A stretch of DNA of 64,000 nt. Origin: Shimia aestuarii. Its GTDB lineage: Bacteria > Pseudomonadota > Alphaproteobacteria > Rhodobacterales > Rhodobacteraceae. The stretch spans positions 62,001-126,000 of the forward strand of contig NZ_JAKVRD010000004.1 of assembly GCF_022814865.1 (NCBI RefSeq). Direction: 5' to 3'. The number at the start of each line of letters is the position of its first letter. Positions within the stretch are counted from its first letter, which is position 1. The notes beneath the pieces were generated by a model that was not told the DNA's origin, did no database searches, and saw nothing but the letters and a program-made list of their open reading frames with translations. Positions 26,047 to 36,176 of this stretch are shown here, piece by piece. Position numbers and translations under genes: made by a program.

Positions 26047-27617
26047 AGATCGGAACACCAAAAGAGGTGTTTGACGGAGAGAACCGTGTCGCGATGACGC
26101 CGGATTCCGCCAAGCAACTTCAAAAACTGGGCTATGACTGCGCCATCGAAAGCGGCGCGGGTGAGAAGGCTGGTTTCTCGGACGCAGATTATGAGGCTGC
26201 GGGCGTAGAGATCGTCAAAACGGCGGCGGCGCTCTGGAAAGACGCCGACATTATCGCCAAGGTGCGTCAGCCCAATGAGACGGAACTCAAGCGTCTGAAT
26301 AAGAACAAGACATTGATTTCGTTCTTTAATCCGGGCGGCAACGAGGAAGGCCTCGAGCTTGCCAAGTCCAAGGGCGGCAATGTGATCGCCATGGAAATGG
26401 TGCCACGTATCAGCCGCGCGCAGAAAATGGACGCGCTGTCGTCCATGGCCAATATCGCGGGCTACCGTGCCGTGATTGAGGCAGGCAACAACTTTGGTCG
26501 CTTCTTCACGGGTCAGATCACCGCCGCGGGCAAGGTTCCGCCGGCGAAGGTTCTTGTCGTGGGCGCCGGTGTGGCCGGTCTTGCGGCGATCGGCACCTCG
26601 ACCAGCCTTGGCGCGATCACGCTCGCCTTTGATGTGCGTCCGGAAGTGGCCGAACAGGTCGAATCGATGGGTGCCGAGTTCGTCTATCTCGACTTTGAAG
26701 AGGAAACGCAGGACGGTGCAGCGACGGGCGGTTATGCCTCGGTGCAGTCGGAAGAATTCCGCAATGCCCAGCTTGCCAAGTTCCGTGAGTTGGCGCCGGA
26801 AGTCGACATCGTGATCACCACGGCCCTCATCCCCAACCGCGAAGCGCCTGAGCTTTGGACCAAGGACATGGTCGAAGCGATGAAGCCGGGCTCGGTCATT
26901 GTTGACCTCGCGGCGGAGAAGGGCGGCAACTGTAAGCTGACCGTGGCAGACGAGAAGATCGTGACCGACAATGGCGTGACCATCATCGGCTACACCGATT
27001 TCCCGAGCCGCATGGCGACGCAGGCCTCGACGCTTTACGCGACGAACATCCGTCACATGATGACCGACCTGACCCCCGAGAAAGACGGTCAGATCGTGCA
27101 TGACATGGAAGACGACGTGATCCGCGGCGCGACCGTGACCCATCAGGGCGAGATCACCTTCCCGCCGCCGCCGCCGAAGGTTCAGGCCATCGCGGCGCAG
27201 CCGAAGAAGGAAGAGCCCAAAGAGCTTACCGCCGAAGAGAAGCGCGCGCAGGAAGTGGCCGCGTTCAAGGCACAGACCAAACAGCAGGTGACCCTGCTTG
27301 CGGTTGGGGCTGCTATTCTTCTTGGTGTCGGTCTTGTGGCGCCTGCGAGCTTCATGCAGCACTTTATCGTGTTCGTCCTCGCCGTGTTCGTCGGTTTCCA
27401 GGTGATCTGGAATGTGTCGCACTCGCTGCACACGCCGCTCATGGCCGTGACCAACGCCATCTCGTCGATCATCATTCTTGGCGCCCTGATGCAAATCGGA
27501 TCGGGCTCCTTCCTGGTGATCCTCCTCGCTGCCGCCTCGGTCTTTATGGCCGGGATCAACATCTTCGGCGGCTTCCTCGTAACACGGCGCATGCTCGCCA
27601 TGTTCCAGAAATCGTAA
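26043..27617 (+). CDS. pntA: NAD(P) transhydrogenase subunit alpha
   Basis: Proton-translocating transhydrogenase, which uses the proton gradient to reduce NADP+ with NADH. The 524-residue subunit combines the NAD(H)-binding domain and membrane helices, as in Escherichia coli PntA. It starts [20 protein letters not shown]. The nucleotide fold [16 protein letters not shown] is near residue 175, and [14 protein letters not shown] follows. A proline-rich linker (FPPPPPKV) is followed by four C-terminal transmembrane helices. The start is a GTG at 26043 with AAGGGGG upstream. pntB follows after 13 bp. Confidence 0.98.
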   Translation: MKIGTPKEVFDGENRVAMTPDSAKQLQKLGYDCAIESGAGEKAGFSDADYEAAGVEIVKTAAALWKDADIIAKVRQPNETELKRLNKNKTLISFFNPGGNEEGLELAKSKGGNVIAMEMVPRISRAQKMDALSSMANIAGYRAVIEAGNNFGRFFTGQITAAGKVPPAKVLVVGAGVAGLAAIGTSTSLGAITLAFDVRPEVAEQVESMGAEFVYLDFEEETQDGAATGGYASVQSEEFRNAQLAKFRELAPEVDIVITTALIPNREAPELWTKDMVEAMKPGSVIVDLAAEKGGNCKLTVADEKIVTDNGVTIIGYTDFPSRMATQASTLYATNIRHMMTDLTPEKDGQIVHDMEDDVIRGATVTHQGEITFPPPPPKVQAIAAQPKKEEPKELTAEEKRAQEVAAFKAQTKQQVTLLAVGAAILLGVGLVAPASFMQHFIVFVLAVFVGFQVIWNVSHSLHTPLMAVTNAISSIIILGALMQIGSGSFLVILLAAASVFMAGINIFGGFLVTRRMLAMFQKS

Positions 27618-27630
27618 GGAGTAGAGGCAA

Positions 27631-29073
27631 ATGGAATACGGATTTACTACGGCAGCCTATGTGGTTGCGGCTGTCCTCTTCATCCTGTCGCTCGGCGGGC
27701 TTTCGGGCCAGGAAAGCGCAAAGCGCGCCGTATGGTACGGCATCGTCGGTATGGCGCTGGCGGTCTTCGCGACCCTGATCGGCCCCGGCGTTGGGCTTTG
27801 GTGGCTCTCGATCCCGCTTATCCTTGCGGGGGGTCTCATTGGCTATCAACTCGCCTCCAAGGTCGAGATGACGCAGATGCCCGAGCTTGTCGCGGGGATG
27901 CACGCGCTTGTCGGTCTGGCGGCGGTCTTCGTCGGCTTTAACGCGCATTTCGAGATCGGCAACGCAGCCGCAGCCCTTGTGGCGGGCGGTGACGCGGTGA
28001 AAGAGCTTGGCGCCTTTGGCAAGCTGATCGCGAAGAAAGAGCCGATCGAGATCAATATCCTTCTGGTCGAACTGTCGCTCGGCGTCTGGATCGGTGCCGT
28101 GACCTTTACCGGCTCGGTCATTGCCTATGGCAAGCTGTCGGGCAAGGTCACTTCGGCGGCGACGAAACTGCCGGGTGGTCATGCGCTCAACGCGGGCGCG
28201 GCGCTCCTGTCGCTGGTCTGTCTGATCTGGTACCTCAACACGAGCGCGATGCTGCCGCTTGCGATCCTCACCATCGCGGCGCTGTTCATTGGCTATCACC
28301 TCATCATGGGGATCGGTGGCGCGGACATGCCCGTGGTTGTCTCGATGCTCAACTCCTACTCGGGTTGGGCCGCGGCGGCGATTGGTTTCTCGCTTGGCAA
28401 CGACCTCCTGATCGTGGTCGGCGCGCTTGTCGGTTCCTCGGGTGCGATCCTGTCTTACATCATGTGTAAGGCGATGAACCGCTCGTTCATCAGCGTGATC
28501 CTCGGTGGCTTTGGTGGCACGACGGGTCCGGCGATGGAAGTCGAGGGCGAGCAAGTCGCGATCGACGCCGAGGGCGTGGCCCAGGCGCTCGACGAGGCCG
28601 ACTCGGTCATCATCATCCCGGGCTACGGTATGGCTGTGGCACAGGCACAGCAGAACGTGGCCGAGCTGACCAAGCGTCTGCGCGCCAAGGGTAAGACCGT
28701 GCGTTTTGCGATCCACCCGGTCGCAGGCCGTCTGCCGGGGCACATGAACGTGCTTCTGGCCGAAGCCAAGGTGCCCTATGACATCGTGATGGAGATGGAC
28801 GAGATCAACGACGACTTCCCGGAAACGGACGTGGCCATCGTGATCGGCTCCAACGACATCGTGAACCCGGCCGCACAGGAAGACCCGAACTCGCCCATCG
28901 CGGGGATGCCGGTTCTTGAGTGCTGGAAGGCGAAGCAGGTCTTTGTCTCCAAGCGGGGCCAAGGCACCGGTTACTCGGGGATCGAGAATCCGCTGTTCTT
29001 CAAGGAGAACACGCGCATGTTCTATGGCGATGCGAAACAGTCGCTCGACACCCTTCTGACCATGGTCAACTGA
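27631..29073 (+). CDS. pntB: NAD(P) transhydrogenase subunit beta
   Basis: Partner of PntA. The 480-residue protein has about eight to nine N-terminal membrane helices that complete the proton channel. The C-terminal NADP(H)-binding domain contains [34 protein letters not shown] and [15 protein letters not shown]. Length and order are typical. AAGGAGTAGAGG precedes the ATG. It is in one operon with pntA and ends in a strong intrinsic terminator. Confidence 0.98.
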   Translation: MEYGFTTAAYVVAAVLFILSLGGLSGQESAKRAVWYGIVGMALAVFATLIGPGVGLWWLSIPLILAGGLIGYQLASKVEMTQMPELVAGMHALVGLAAVFVGFNAHFEIGNAAAALVAGGDAVKELGAFGKLIAKKEPIEINILLVELSLGVWIGAVTFTGSVIAYGKLSGKVTSAATKLPGGHALNAGAALLSLVCLIWYLNTSAMLPLAILTIAALFIGYHLIMGIGGADMPVVVSMLNSYSGWAAAAIGFSLGNDLLIVVGALVGSSGAILSYIMCKAMNRSFISVILGGFGGTTGPAMEVEGEQVAIDAEGVAQALDEADSVIIIPGYGMAVAQAQQNVAELTKRLRAKGKTVRFAIHPVAGRLPGHMNVLLAEAKVPYDIVMEMDEINDDFPETDVAIVIGSNDIVNPAAQEDPNSPIAGMPVLECWKAKQVFVSKRGQGTGYSGIENPLFFKENTRMFYGDAKQSLDTLLTMVN

Positions 29074-29094
29074 TCCCAGTCACGTGAGAGTTTG

Positions 29095-29123
29095 AAAGGC
29101 GCCCTTCGGGGCGCCTTTTTTTT
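29095..29123 (+). terminator. Intrinsic terminator of pntAB
   Basis: AAAGGCGCCC-TTCG-GGGCGCCTTT, a 10-bp stem with a stable TTCG tetraloop, runs into a tract of eight T, 22 bp after the pntB stop. Confidence 0.95.
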
Positions 29124-29199
29124 AATGCACGCCTTGCCGTCACGTCGGTTTTGACAGGGCCGCGCGCGGCGTGGTCGGATCAGCGCAGGAGGAAAGCGC

Positions 29200-29613
29200 A
29201 TGACCGATATGATGGAAATGGGAAAGGCGGTTCTGGCCGCACAACCTTTCAGTGCGTTGTTGGGCGCAGAGCTCACAGAGTTCGAGCCGGGGCGGGCGGA
29301 ATTGCGCCTTGTGCTGAGCGAGGAGCACAAACAGCAGCACGGTTTCGCGCATGGCGGCGTGCTGAGCTACCTTGCGGACAATGCGATTACCTATGCGGGG
29401 GGATCGGTGCTTGGCAATGTGCTCACGCAGGAGATGAAGATCAATTACACCCGCCCGGCGATTGGCGAGGTGTTGATTGCGCGGGCCGAGGTCGTTTCCT
29501 ACGGGAAACGCCAAGCGGTGTGTCGTTGTGATGTCTTTGCATTGCGAGAGGGGGAGGAGCTTCTCTGTGCAGCGGCGCAGGGCACGATCCTGACGGTGGA
29601 GACGCGGGGCTAG
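29200..29613 (+). CDS. PaaI-type hotdog thioesterase
   Basis: A 137-residue hotdog-fold acyl-CoA thioesterase. It shows the PaaI pattern HGFAHGGVLSYLADNAITYA at about residues 47-66, with the HGG and the acidic residue on the central helix, then MKINYTRPAIGEVLIARAEV. PaaI-family enzymes usually hydrolyse aryl- or hydroxyphenylacetyl-CoA; the actual substrate is unknown and no phenylacetate genes are nearby. AGGAGG lies 7 nt before the ATG. A TTGACA box is seen at 29153 upstream. Confidence 0.88.
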   Translation: MTDMMEMGKAVLAAQPFSALLGAELTEFEPGRAELRLVLSEEHKQQHGFAHGGVLSYLADNAITYAGGSVLGNVLTQEMKINYTRPAIGEVLIARAEVVSYGKRQAVCRCDVFALREGEELLCAAAQGTILTVETRG

Positions 29614-29619
29614 AGGGGT

Positions 29620-29629
29620 TTGTATACCA
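29620..29629. promoter_or_regulatory. GTATAC motif upstream of the DUF3422 gene
   Basis: TTGTATACCA is the exact reverse complement of TGGTATACAA ahead of glcB. It lies about 90 bp upstream of the DUF3422 start in an AT-rich stretch. A GntR-type regulator is possible, but a ten-base match also occurs by chance. Confidence 0.3.
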
Positions 29630-29716
29630 TTGTATTCCGCTAACACATTGAAATAACTCACTTCTTTACTTTTGGGGAAAAAGGCGTAGGTTGGCCTGAA
29701 GTTCAGGAGCCGCGCC

Positions 29717-30997
29717 ATGCCGCCAATCGAAGACCATCCGCTGCGCTATAAGCTCACCAATGAGCTTCATGCCCGTCCGTTTCCCTCGCTTGAAGTGCCT
29801 TGCACCGCGGTGTTTCTTGCCATCAAGCAGCCGCATGATGCCGTGGCGCGGGACCGGTCGCAGGATTTGGCGCATCTGTGCAAGCTGCTCGACCGGCACG
29901 GGGGGACGCATCCGCAACCTGGGGCAACGCATTACTCGGGCAAAATCGGGCGGCATCTTCTCAAATGGGAACAGCATACCGAGTTCGTCACCTATACGGT
30001 GTTCACCCATGGGCTTGGGGCACGGGCGTTTGATCCGGCGGAGTTCGAAGTCTTTCCTGAAGACTGGCTTGCCGAAGTGCCGGGCGTGCGGATCACCTCG
30101 GCGCTTATCCGGATTGGTGAGACACCGGCCAAGGAGGTTTTGCGCGAGAACCTCAGGGACTGGTTCGTGCCGGAGAGCCTTGCGGCCTCGGCGGTCCTTG
30201 ATGGGGCGGCGGTCATTGCGACTGATTTCCGCATCAACCCGGCAGGGCATATGCGTATGGCATGTTTCGTGCAGCCGGGCACAGGGGCGCGGCGCGTCGG
30301 ACGGATCGTGCAGCGGCTTTGTGAGATCGAAACCTACAAGAGCATGTCGATGCTCGGCTTTAGCCGGGCGCGTGGCCTTTCTGCGAGCCTTGGAGCTCAG
30401 GACACCAGCCTGACGCAGCTCATGGGCAATATTCGCAAGGAAGATGAAGCGCCGGAAAGAACTTTGGACAGGCTTCTACAGGTCTCTGCAGAGCTTGAGA
30501 ATATGATTGCGGAAAGCGCGTTCCGGTTTGGCGCGACGGGGGCGTATGAGGCGATTGTGCACCAACGGATTGAGGTATTGCGCGAGGAGCGCGTGGACGG
30601 GCGGCAGACCTTCCGCGAGTTCATGATGCGGCGCTATGATCCGGCAATGCGCACCGTGACCTCGACGCAAAAACGGTTGCACGAGTTGTCGGAACGCGCG
30701 GCGCGGGCAGGCGATCTGCTCCGGACCAAGGTCGATGTGGCGCGCTCGGCGCAGAACCAGGCGCTTCTTGAGAGCATGGATCGGCGGGCCGATCTTGCGC
30801 TTCGCTTGCAAGAGACAGTCGAGGGGCTTTCGGTCGTGGCGATCAGCTATTACGCGCTCTCGCTGGCGGCCTATCTGGCCTATCCGGTGGCAGGGTGGAT
30901 CGGGATCAGCAAGGGAGAGCTAACGGCGATCCTTGTGCTTCCGGTGGTGCTTGCCGTGTGGGCGATGGTGCGCCGGATCAAGAAGAAGATGCATTGA
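29717..30997 (+). CDS. DUF3422 family membrane protein
   Basis: A 426-residue member of DUF3422. It opens with PIEDHPLRYKLTNELHARPF, the family hallmark. The large soluble domain ends with coiled-coil-like helices at about residues 250-370. The C-terminus has two transmembrane segments (VVAISYYALSLAAYLAYPVA and LTAILVLPVVLAVWAMV) and a lysine-rich tail. This layout, with coiled coil before two C-terminal helices, recalls some membrane-anchored metal-transport-like proteins, but no function is established. It has its own upstream region of about 100 bp with a GTATAC motif. Confidence 0.85.
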   Translation: MPPIEDHPLRYKLTNELHARPFPSLEVPCTAVFLAIKQPHDAVARDRSQDLAHLCKLLDRHGGTHPQPGATHYSGKIGRHLLKWEQHTEFVTYTVFTHGLGARAFDPAEFEVFPEDWLAEVPGVRITSALIRIGETPAKEVLRENLRDWFVPESLAASAVLDGAAVIATDFRINPAGHMRMACFVQPGTGARRVGRIVQRLCEIETYKSMSMLGFSRARGLSASLGAQDTSLTQLMGNIRKEDEAPERTLDRLLQVSAELENMIAESAFRFGATGAYEAIVHQRIEVLREERVDGRQTFREFMMRRYDPAMRTVTSTQKRLHELSERAARAGDLLRTKVDVARSAQNQALLESMDRRADLALRLQETVEGLSVVAISYYALSLAAYLAYPVAGWIGISKGELTAILVLPVVLAVWAMVRRIKKKMH

Positions 30998-31013
30998 GGC
31001 GCTGAAACGAAAT

Positions 31014-31041
31014 GCGCCGGACCGTGGGGACGATCCGGCGC
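31014..31041. terminator. Inverted repeat between convergent genes
   Basis: GCGCCGGA and TCCGGCGC form a perfect 8-bp stem with a 12-nt loop, between the convergent DUF3422 and YeeE-family genes. No U-tract is seen, so factor-independent termination would be weak. Confidence 0.5.
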
Positions 31042-31080
31042 GTGCGCGACGTCTATGGCGGCAAACGCCGCGCGGTGGGA

Positions 31081-32118
31081 TTATTCCGCCGGGACGGCTG
31101 CGCCACGCGGGGCGGCGTTGAGCAGGCGCTGGGTTGCCAGCGTGCCGACGACGATCGACGCAATGGCGGCAAGCGCGGAGAGCGAGAGTGTCGGGATACC
31201 CGAGAGACCCGCGCCGACGGTGCAGCCACCGGCCAGCACACCCCCGAAGCCCATCAGCACGGCACCGAAGAGGTAGCGGCCGGTCTCGGCAGGGGCGGTG
31301 AAGCTCTGCCAGCGGAAGGAGCCGAAGGCGAGGGAGGCGATGAGCGACCCTACGACCACACCACCGATGAGGCCGATACCGAAGTTGGCGGAGACGGCGG
31401 TCGAGGCCGCGGTGAAGAAGAGCGTGTCTGCGGCAGGCGCAGTGAACGACAGGCCCTGTAGCGCGATCGGGTCGAAATCATCATAGAGCACATAGCCGGT
31501 GCCAACCCATGCGAGCGGCACGAGCGCGCCGATGAGGGCGCCGCCGAGCAATGCGCGGGGGCGGTTGCCCGAACGCAGGATCACGGCGATGGCGGCCACG
31601 GCGATGAGCGCGGTCCACAGCAGCGGGGTGCCCGGCAGGGTCGCGGACTCGAGTGGCAACGTGACCGAGCCGAGGCCGGTGCGCAGCGACGAGAGCACGC
31701 CTTTGAGGGTGGCATGTGCGGTCAGCGCGAAAACGAGGATCACGGTCAGAGCGCGCAGGTTGCCCGTCCCGGTCAGGACGGTCAGACGCGAGGCACAGCC
31801 ACGCGCGAGCACCATGCCGGCCCCGAACAGCAACCCGCCCACCACGATGGCGAGGAGCGGCAGATCGGCGGCAAAGAAGCGGTGTTCGCCAAAGTCAATC
31901 AGCCCGGCTTGGGCAATGGCTTGGGTGCCAAGAAGGGCGACGACGAGCGCCGAGAGCCAGACACCAGCAGCAGCGCGACGATCTTCACCAATCAGCGAGC
32001 GACGCAGGCAGAAGCCCGTGCGTTCAGCGAGCACGCCATAGACAAGGCCGATCAGGAGGGCAAAGCCAACAGCGACCTGCGGGGCGGTGTAATTTTCAAA
32101 GCCAAGGGATTCAAACAT
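31081..32118 (-). CDS. YeeE/YedE-family sulfur (thiosulfate-type) transporter
   Basis: A 345-residue polytopic membrane protein of the YeeE/YedE family, whose TsuA members import thiosulfate. It has the cysteine motifs that relay the sulfur anion: TGFCLRRSL near residue 40, ARGCASR near 110 and GGCTVGAGLSG near 300. About nine to ten hydrophobic helices are visible. The ATG at 32116-32118 has GAGGAAGA upstream; longer readings are not supported. There is no TusA-like YeeD partner beside it. It lies downstream of the ABC permease genes on the same strand but behind a hairpin, so it is probably a separate unit. Confidence 0.88.
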   Translation of the reverse strand: MFESLGFENYTAPQVAVGFALLIGLVYGVLAERTGFCLRRSLIGEDRRAAAGVWLSALVVALLGTQAIAQAGLIDFGEHRFFAADLPLLAIVVGGLLFGAGMVLARGCASRLTVLTGTGNLRALTVILVFALTAHATLKGVLSSLRTGLGSVTLPLESATLPGTPLLWTALIAVAAIAVILRSGNRPRALLGGALIGALVPLAWVGTGYVLYDDFDPIALQGLSFTAPAADTLFFTAASTAVSANFGIGLIGGVVVGSLIASLAFGSFRWQSFTAPAETGRYLFGAVLMGFGGVLAGGCTVGAGLSGIPTLSLSALAAIASIVVGTLATQRLLNAAPRGAAVPAE

Positions 32119-32340
32119 GGGTCTTCCTCGCGCGGGATTAGAACATCGTTCCAGATGGCGCAGGGGAGGCGCAGAATCAAGTGAGGTTTCCTTGAGGAAT
32201 GCGGTGCTTTGCGGGACATTTTCCCTGCTGTTCTGTTCGGGCAGAACGCTTGTCCCGATTTGAGTTGATGCGGGAAACGGGCGGTGTGGAGACCAATGAT
32301 GGCGGTGAGGGATGTTCTTATTTTCGCACAGGCGCGAGGT

Positions 32341-32368
32341 GCCAAGGGCCTTTGAGCAGGCCCTTGGC
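32341..32368 (-). terminator. Perfect hairpin at the end of the ABC permease operon
   Basis: GCCAAGGGCC-tttgagca-GGCCCTTGGC is a perfect 10-bp inverted repeat that ends 9 bp from the second permease stop codon. There is no U-run. Confidence 0.7.
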
Positions 32369-32377
32369 GGGTGTGTT

Positions 32378-33349
32378 TCAGCGTCCGCGGATGCGCGGGT
32401 CGAGCGCGTCGCGCAGACCGTCACCGAGGTAGTTCACCGAGAGCACAGTGAGCGAGATCGCGAGACCGGGCAACATGACGCGCTCGGGGAATTGATCCAT
32501 GCGTGGCACGGCGTCTGCAAGCATCTTGCCCCATGTCGGGAAGTCCGGCGGGAAGCCGACCCCGAGGAAGGACAGGGCGCTTTCGGTGATGATCGCCGTG
32601 GCAAGGCCAAGTGTGGCCGAGACCATGATCGGCGAGATCACGTTCGGGAGCAGATGCCGACGGATGATCGCACCGGGCGTGGTGCCGATGGAGCGGGCGG
32701 CGAGGATGAACTCTCGTTCCTTGAGGGCGAGCACCTCGGAGCGCACGATGCGCGCGGTCTGCATCCAAGAGGTCACGCCGACCACGCCGACGATCAGGAG
32801 GAACATACCGGTCTCCGGGCCGAGCTGAGCCCTGAGTGCATCGCGAAACAGGGTCACGGCGACAAGCAGCAGGGGCAGGATCGGAAGCGACAGGACGAGA
32901 TCCGTGAAGCGCATCAGTGGGCCATCGAGCTTGCGGAAGAAGCCCGCGAGCACGCCGATGGTTGTTCCGATGGACAGCGCCAGAAGCATCGCCACCCAGC
33001 CGACAGCCATGGAGGTGCGTCCGCCGACGATCATGTTGGCGAGTGCATCGCGCCCAAGGTTGTCGGTGCCGAGCGGGTGGCCCCATTGGACCTTGGCACC
33101 ACTATCCCAGAGGATCGTGTAGATCGGTCGGATGTCCTTGTTGCGGATGTCGAGCTTTTGCGGATCGAGGGTCCAGATATATTCGCCAAACAGCACACCA
33201 AGGGTAATCAGGAGGAGGAATGACCCGCCCATGAGGGCGCCCTTATGCTTTTTGAACTGGTCCCAGACGTCCTTCCATTGCGAATGGGGCGGCTCGGAGG
33301 GTTCGAGATCCTGAAGCGGCTCGATTTTCTTTTCAAGCGTCTCAGTCAT
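32378..33349 (-). CDS. Peptide-type ABC transporter permease (DppC-like)
   Basis: A 323-residue inner-membrane permease with an N-terminal OppC-type extension and six helices. The conserved EAA loop is at ALKEREFILAARSIGTTPGA, and the C-terminus is YLGDGLRDALDPRIRGR, typical of the family. The ATG at 33347-33349 overlaps the end of the first permease gene by 8 bp and has GAGGATT upstream. It is third in the operon after the binding protein and DppB-like genes. The ATPase partner is encoded divergently at 36475. The substrate class (peptide or acylated amino acid) is inferred. Confidence 0.92.
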   Translation of the reverse strand: MTETLEKKIEPLQDLEPSEPPHSQWKDVWDQFKKHKGALMGGSFLLLITLGVLFGEYIWTLDPQKLDIRNKDIRPIYTILWDSGAKVQWGHPLGTDNLGRDALANMIVGGRTSMAVGWVAMLLALSIGTTIGVLAGFFRKLDGPLMRFTDLVLSLPILPLLLVAVTLFRDALRAQLGPETGMFLLIVGVVGVTSWMQTARIVRSEVLALKEREFILAARSIGTTPGAIIRRHLLPNVISPIMVSATLGLATAIITESALSFLGVGFPPDFPTWGKMLADAVPRMDQFPERVMLPGLAISLTVLSVNYLGDGLRDALDPRIRGR

Positions 33350-34349
33350 AACGAATCCTCGGGTCGAGCACGCCGTAGAGCACATCGGCGATGAGGTTGA
33401 AGAGGACGATGAGCACCGCAATCATGAAGGCGAGTGTCTGCACCGATGGCAGGTCATTGGCAAAGAGCGCGTTGAGGAGCTGATCGCCGATGCCGTTCAC
33501 CTTGAACACCACCTCGGTAATGATCGCGCCACCAAAGATGCCGGGGATGCCAAGCGCAATCGCGGTGATCACCGGAATCATGGAGTTGCGCAGCACGTGG
33601 ACAAGCACAACGATCTTTTCCGGTAGGCCCTTGGCGCGCGCGGTACGCACGTAGTCCTGATTGAGGTTGTCGAGCATGGAGGCGCGCATGAAGCGGCTGA
33701 TCTGCGCCGTGGTTTGCAGGGCGAGCACCATGACCGGCATGATCATCTGGCGCAGCTGGACCATGAAGCTATCCCAGTCGTTGACCACGTGGGTGGTGTC
33801 ATAGACCGATGGGAACCAGCCGAGTTGCACCGCGAAGATCATCACCAGAAGTGGGCCGGTGAAGAAGGGCGGGATCGAGAAGCCGATCATTGTCACGAAT
33901 GTCCCGGCCTGATCGAACATCGAATACTGGCGGTAGGCCGAGTAGATGCCGATCGGCAGCGCGATCAGGATACCGACGATATAGGACATGCCGACAACCC
34001 AGAGGGTCTGGGGCAGGCGCTGCACGACCATATCCATGACCGGCGAGCGGGTCTGCCAGGACAGGATGCGTTGTTTGCCTTCGGCGAAAGAGGTGTCGAA
34101 GATCGAGTCGATGAGAACTTGGGGTTCAATCCAGAAGAATTGCACCAGCCATTTCCAGTAGCGGATATGGAGGGGCTCCCCGAGACCAAGCGCCTCGCGC
34201 ATCTTCATCTTGACGTCAGGGGGGACGGTGAGGGGGACCTGCGCCATAGGGTCGCCGGGGGCGAGTTCGAGCAGCAGGAAGATCACAAGGCTGATGAACA
34301 GCAGTGTCGGCACTGCGAGGATCAGCCTGCGGATCGTGAATGTCAGCAT
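33342..34349 (-). CDS. Peptide-type ABC transporter permease (DppB-like)
   Basis: A 335-residue permease beginning MLTFTIRRLILAVPTLLFIS, the standard DppB/OppB N-terminus. The EAA loop is DYVRTARAKGLPEKIVVLVH, and GGAIITEVVF and DPRIRYD lie near the end. It has an unusually long loop after the first helix (about residues 30-110) with aromatic-rich WKWLVQFFW. It is translated just before the DppC-like gene, which it overlaps. Together they form the membrane channel of the importer whose binding protein is encoded immediately upstream. Confidence 0.93.
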   Translation of the reverse strand: MLTFTIRRLILAVPTLLFISLVIFLLLELAPGDPMAQVPLTVPPDVKMKMREALGLGEPLHIRYWKWLVQFFWIEPQVLIDSIFDTSFAEGKQRILSWQTRSPVMDMVVQRLPQTLWVVGMSYIVGILIALPIGIYSAYRQYSMFDQAGTFVTMIGFSIPPFFTGPLLVMIFAVQLGWFPSVYDTTHVVNDWDSFMVQLRQMIMPVMVLALQTTAQISRFMRASMLDNLNQDYVRTARAKGLPEKIVVLVHVLRNSMIPVITAIALGIPGIFGGAIITEVVFKVNGIGDQLLNALFANDLPSVQTLAFMIAVLIVLFNLIADVLYGVLDPRIRYD

Positions 34350-34472
34350 GGGCGTCGCCTTTATGAGGGCTTATTATTGGTGCAACCCGCCCCAGTGCGA
34401 TAACCGGGGCCTTCCACCGTGACGGGCGGGAGGCCCCGGGTCAAGCCTCGGGACGGGTTGATGGTGCAGCGG

Positions 34473-36176
34473 TTACTTGATGCGATACCAGTCAGCTGCG
34501 TTCCAAAGCTCGGAGTCCCAAGTGTTCAGAACCACACCGCCAAGGGTATTGGAGTGGGCCGACACGCGACCACGGTCCACCAGCGGAACGATGGTGTAGG
34601 TTTCCTTGGTCAGGATCTCGTTCATCTTCTTGGCAAGCTCATAGCGCTTTTCAAGTTCCGAGGTTTTGGACAGTTCGGCGACGAGTTTGTCATACTCGGG
34701 GTCACAGAAGCGGTTGATGTTCTCACCCTGCCACTGCGATTCCGGCTTCGGCTCGTTGCCACAGCGATACATCGCAAGGTAGGCCTGCGGATCGGTGCCG
34801 TCGAAGTTGTTGGCATACATTTCCACGTCTGCGTAGAACTTCTGGAACGTGTCCGGCGAGCCGGGGTCGCCACCGAAGAACACCGAAGCGTTCAGGTTGC
34901 GCAGTTCGGTTTCAACACCGATTTCCGACCACCACTGTTTGATGAGGGCCTGGAAGTCCTGACGCACGGCGTTGGTCGAGGTCTGGTAGAGGATCGAGAG
35001 TTCAACGCCGTCCTTGTCGCGGATGCCGTTGCCATCGCTATCCACCCAACCGGCTTCGTCGAGAAGCGCTTTGGCGCCTTCGATGTCCTGCGTGAAGCAC
35101 TCGGTGTTGTCGGAGGCATAGACTGCCGGACCCGGCACGAGGTTACAGGTCGGGCGACCTGCCTGGCCGTAGCCGATCTCGACGAGGAGTTCACGGTCGA
35201 TCGCCATCGACAGAGCCTTACGCACGTTGAGGTCGGTCAGGAACGGGTGCGGAGCCTTGCGCGTTGCGCGCACGTCAGGCGCGAGATCCGGGCTCGGGTC
35301 AGTCATGTTCATTTCAAGACGTTCCACGAGCGAACCGAAGGCTGCCACGGTCTTGCCCTTGCCGCCTTCTGCCATCTTGGCGAGGACGTCGGGGGCGAGC
35401 TGGAGGTTCCAAGCGTAGTCAAATTCGCCGGTCTCGAGAACCGCGCGGCCTGCTGCAGTCGCGTCACCGCCGCCTTTGAAGGTCAGCGTGGCGAAGGCCG
35501 GTCTGGCCGGGTCGCGGTAGTTCGGGTTGGCCGACATGGAAATCACGTCGTTCGGCTTGAATTCATCCACCTTGAAGGGGCCGGTGCCGATCGGCATGAA
35601 GTTTGCCGAGGTACATTCCGGAGCCTTGGCGCCAAGGCAATCGGCAAACTGGGCCGCTTGGATGATCGGCGACTGGCCACCCATGAAGGCCGAATAGGGG
35701 TTCGGCTTGGGTTCAGAGAAGTTCACCTTGACGGTCAGGTCGTCAATCACCTCAACGGTGTCCACGCCTTCGAACTTGGCGAACTGCGCACAGCCACCTT
35801 CCGGGTGCATGCAGTATTCGGCAGTGAACTGCACGTCGCGCGCGGTCACGTCGGTGCCGTCAGACCACTTCAGCCCTTCTTTGAGCTTCCAAGTGATCGA
35901 GGTCAGGTCTTCGGACACGCCACCGTTGGCGACGGTCGGAATCTCTTCGGCGAGGTAAGGCACCAGAGCGCCGTCCGGGGCGAAGCGCGCAAGCGGTTCG
36001 ATCACCAGCGACGACGATTCGATGTCCTTGGTCCCGCTCGACAGATACGGGTTCAGGATCGACGGCGCCTGCCAGTAGATGATGTTTACGTGGCCATCCG
36101 ATCCGCGCTCGGCCATGGCCGCAGGGGCCATTGCAAAGGCGGCCGCAGCCCCAAGCATAAGGGTTTTAACCTTCAT
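34473..36176 (-). CDS. Periplasmic substrate-binding protein, peptide/nickel family 5
   Basis: A 567-residue solute-binding protein of the DppA/OppA type. The signal peptide is MKVKTLMLGAAAAFAMAPAA, with cleavage after MA. The family-5 signature is LKEGLKWSDGTDVTARDVQF near residue 97. It has cysteine pairs in CMHPEGGC and CNLVPG, probably disulfides. It is the first gene of the minus-strand transport operon, about 300 bp from the divergent ATPase gene. The neighbouring hydrolases suggest it captures N-acylated amino acids or small peptides, but the ligand cannot be read from sequence. Confidence 0.93.
   Translation of the reverse strand: MKVKTLMLGAAAAFAMAPAAMAERGSDGHVNIIYWQAPSILNPYLSSGTKDIESSSLVIEPLARFAPDGALVPYLAEEIPTVANGGVSEDLTSITWKLKEGLKWSDGTDVTARDVQFTAEYCMHPEGGCAQFAKFEGVDTVEVIDDLTVKVNFSEPKPNPYSAFMGGQSPIIQAAQFADCLGAKAPECTSANFMPIGTGPFKVDEFKPNDVISMSANPNYRDPARPAFATLTFKGGGDATAAGRAVLETGEFDYAWNLQLAPDVLAKMAEGGKGKTVAAFGSLVERLEMNMTDPSPDLAPDVRATRKAPHPFLTDLNVRKALSMAIDRELLVEIGYGQAGRPTCNLVPGPAVYASDNTECFTQDIEGAKALLDEAGWVDSDGNGIRDKDGVELSILYQTSTNAVRQDFQALIKQWWSEIGVETELRNLNASVFFGGDPGSPDTFQKFYADVEMYANNFDGTDPQAYLAMYRCGNEPKPESQWQGENINRFCDPEYDKLVAELSKTSELEKRYELAKKMNEILTKETYTIVPLVDRGRVSAHSNTLGGVVLNTWDSELWNAADWYRIK

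Noticed and set aside
32230-32247. GTTCTG-ttcggg-CAGAAC upstream of the YeeE-family gene as an operator
   Set aside because: Six-base arms in GC-rich DNA are too common, and its position relative to a promoter is unclear.
34435-34452. CCCGGG-tcaagc-CTCGGG as a terminator after the binding-protein gene
   Set aside because: Only a 6-bp stem with one wobble pair and no U-tract. The downstream permease genes probably need read-through.
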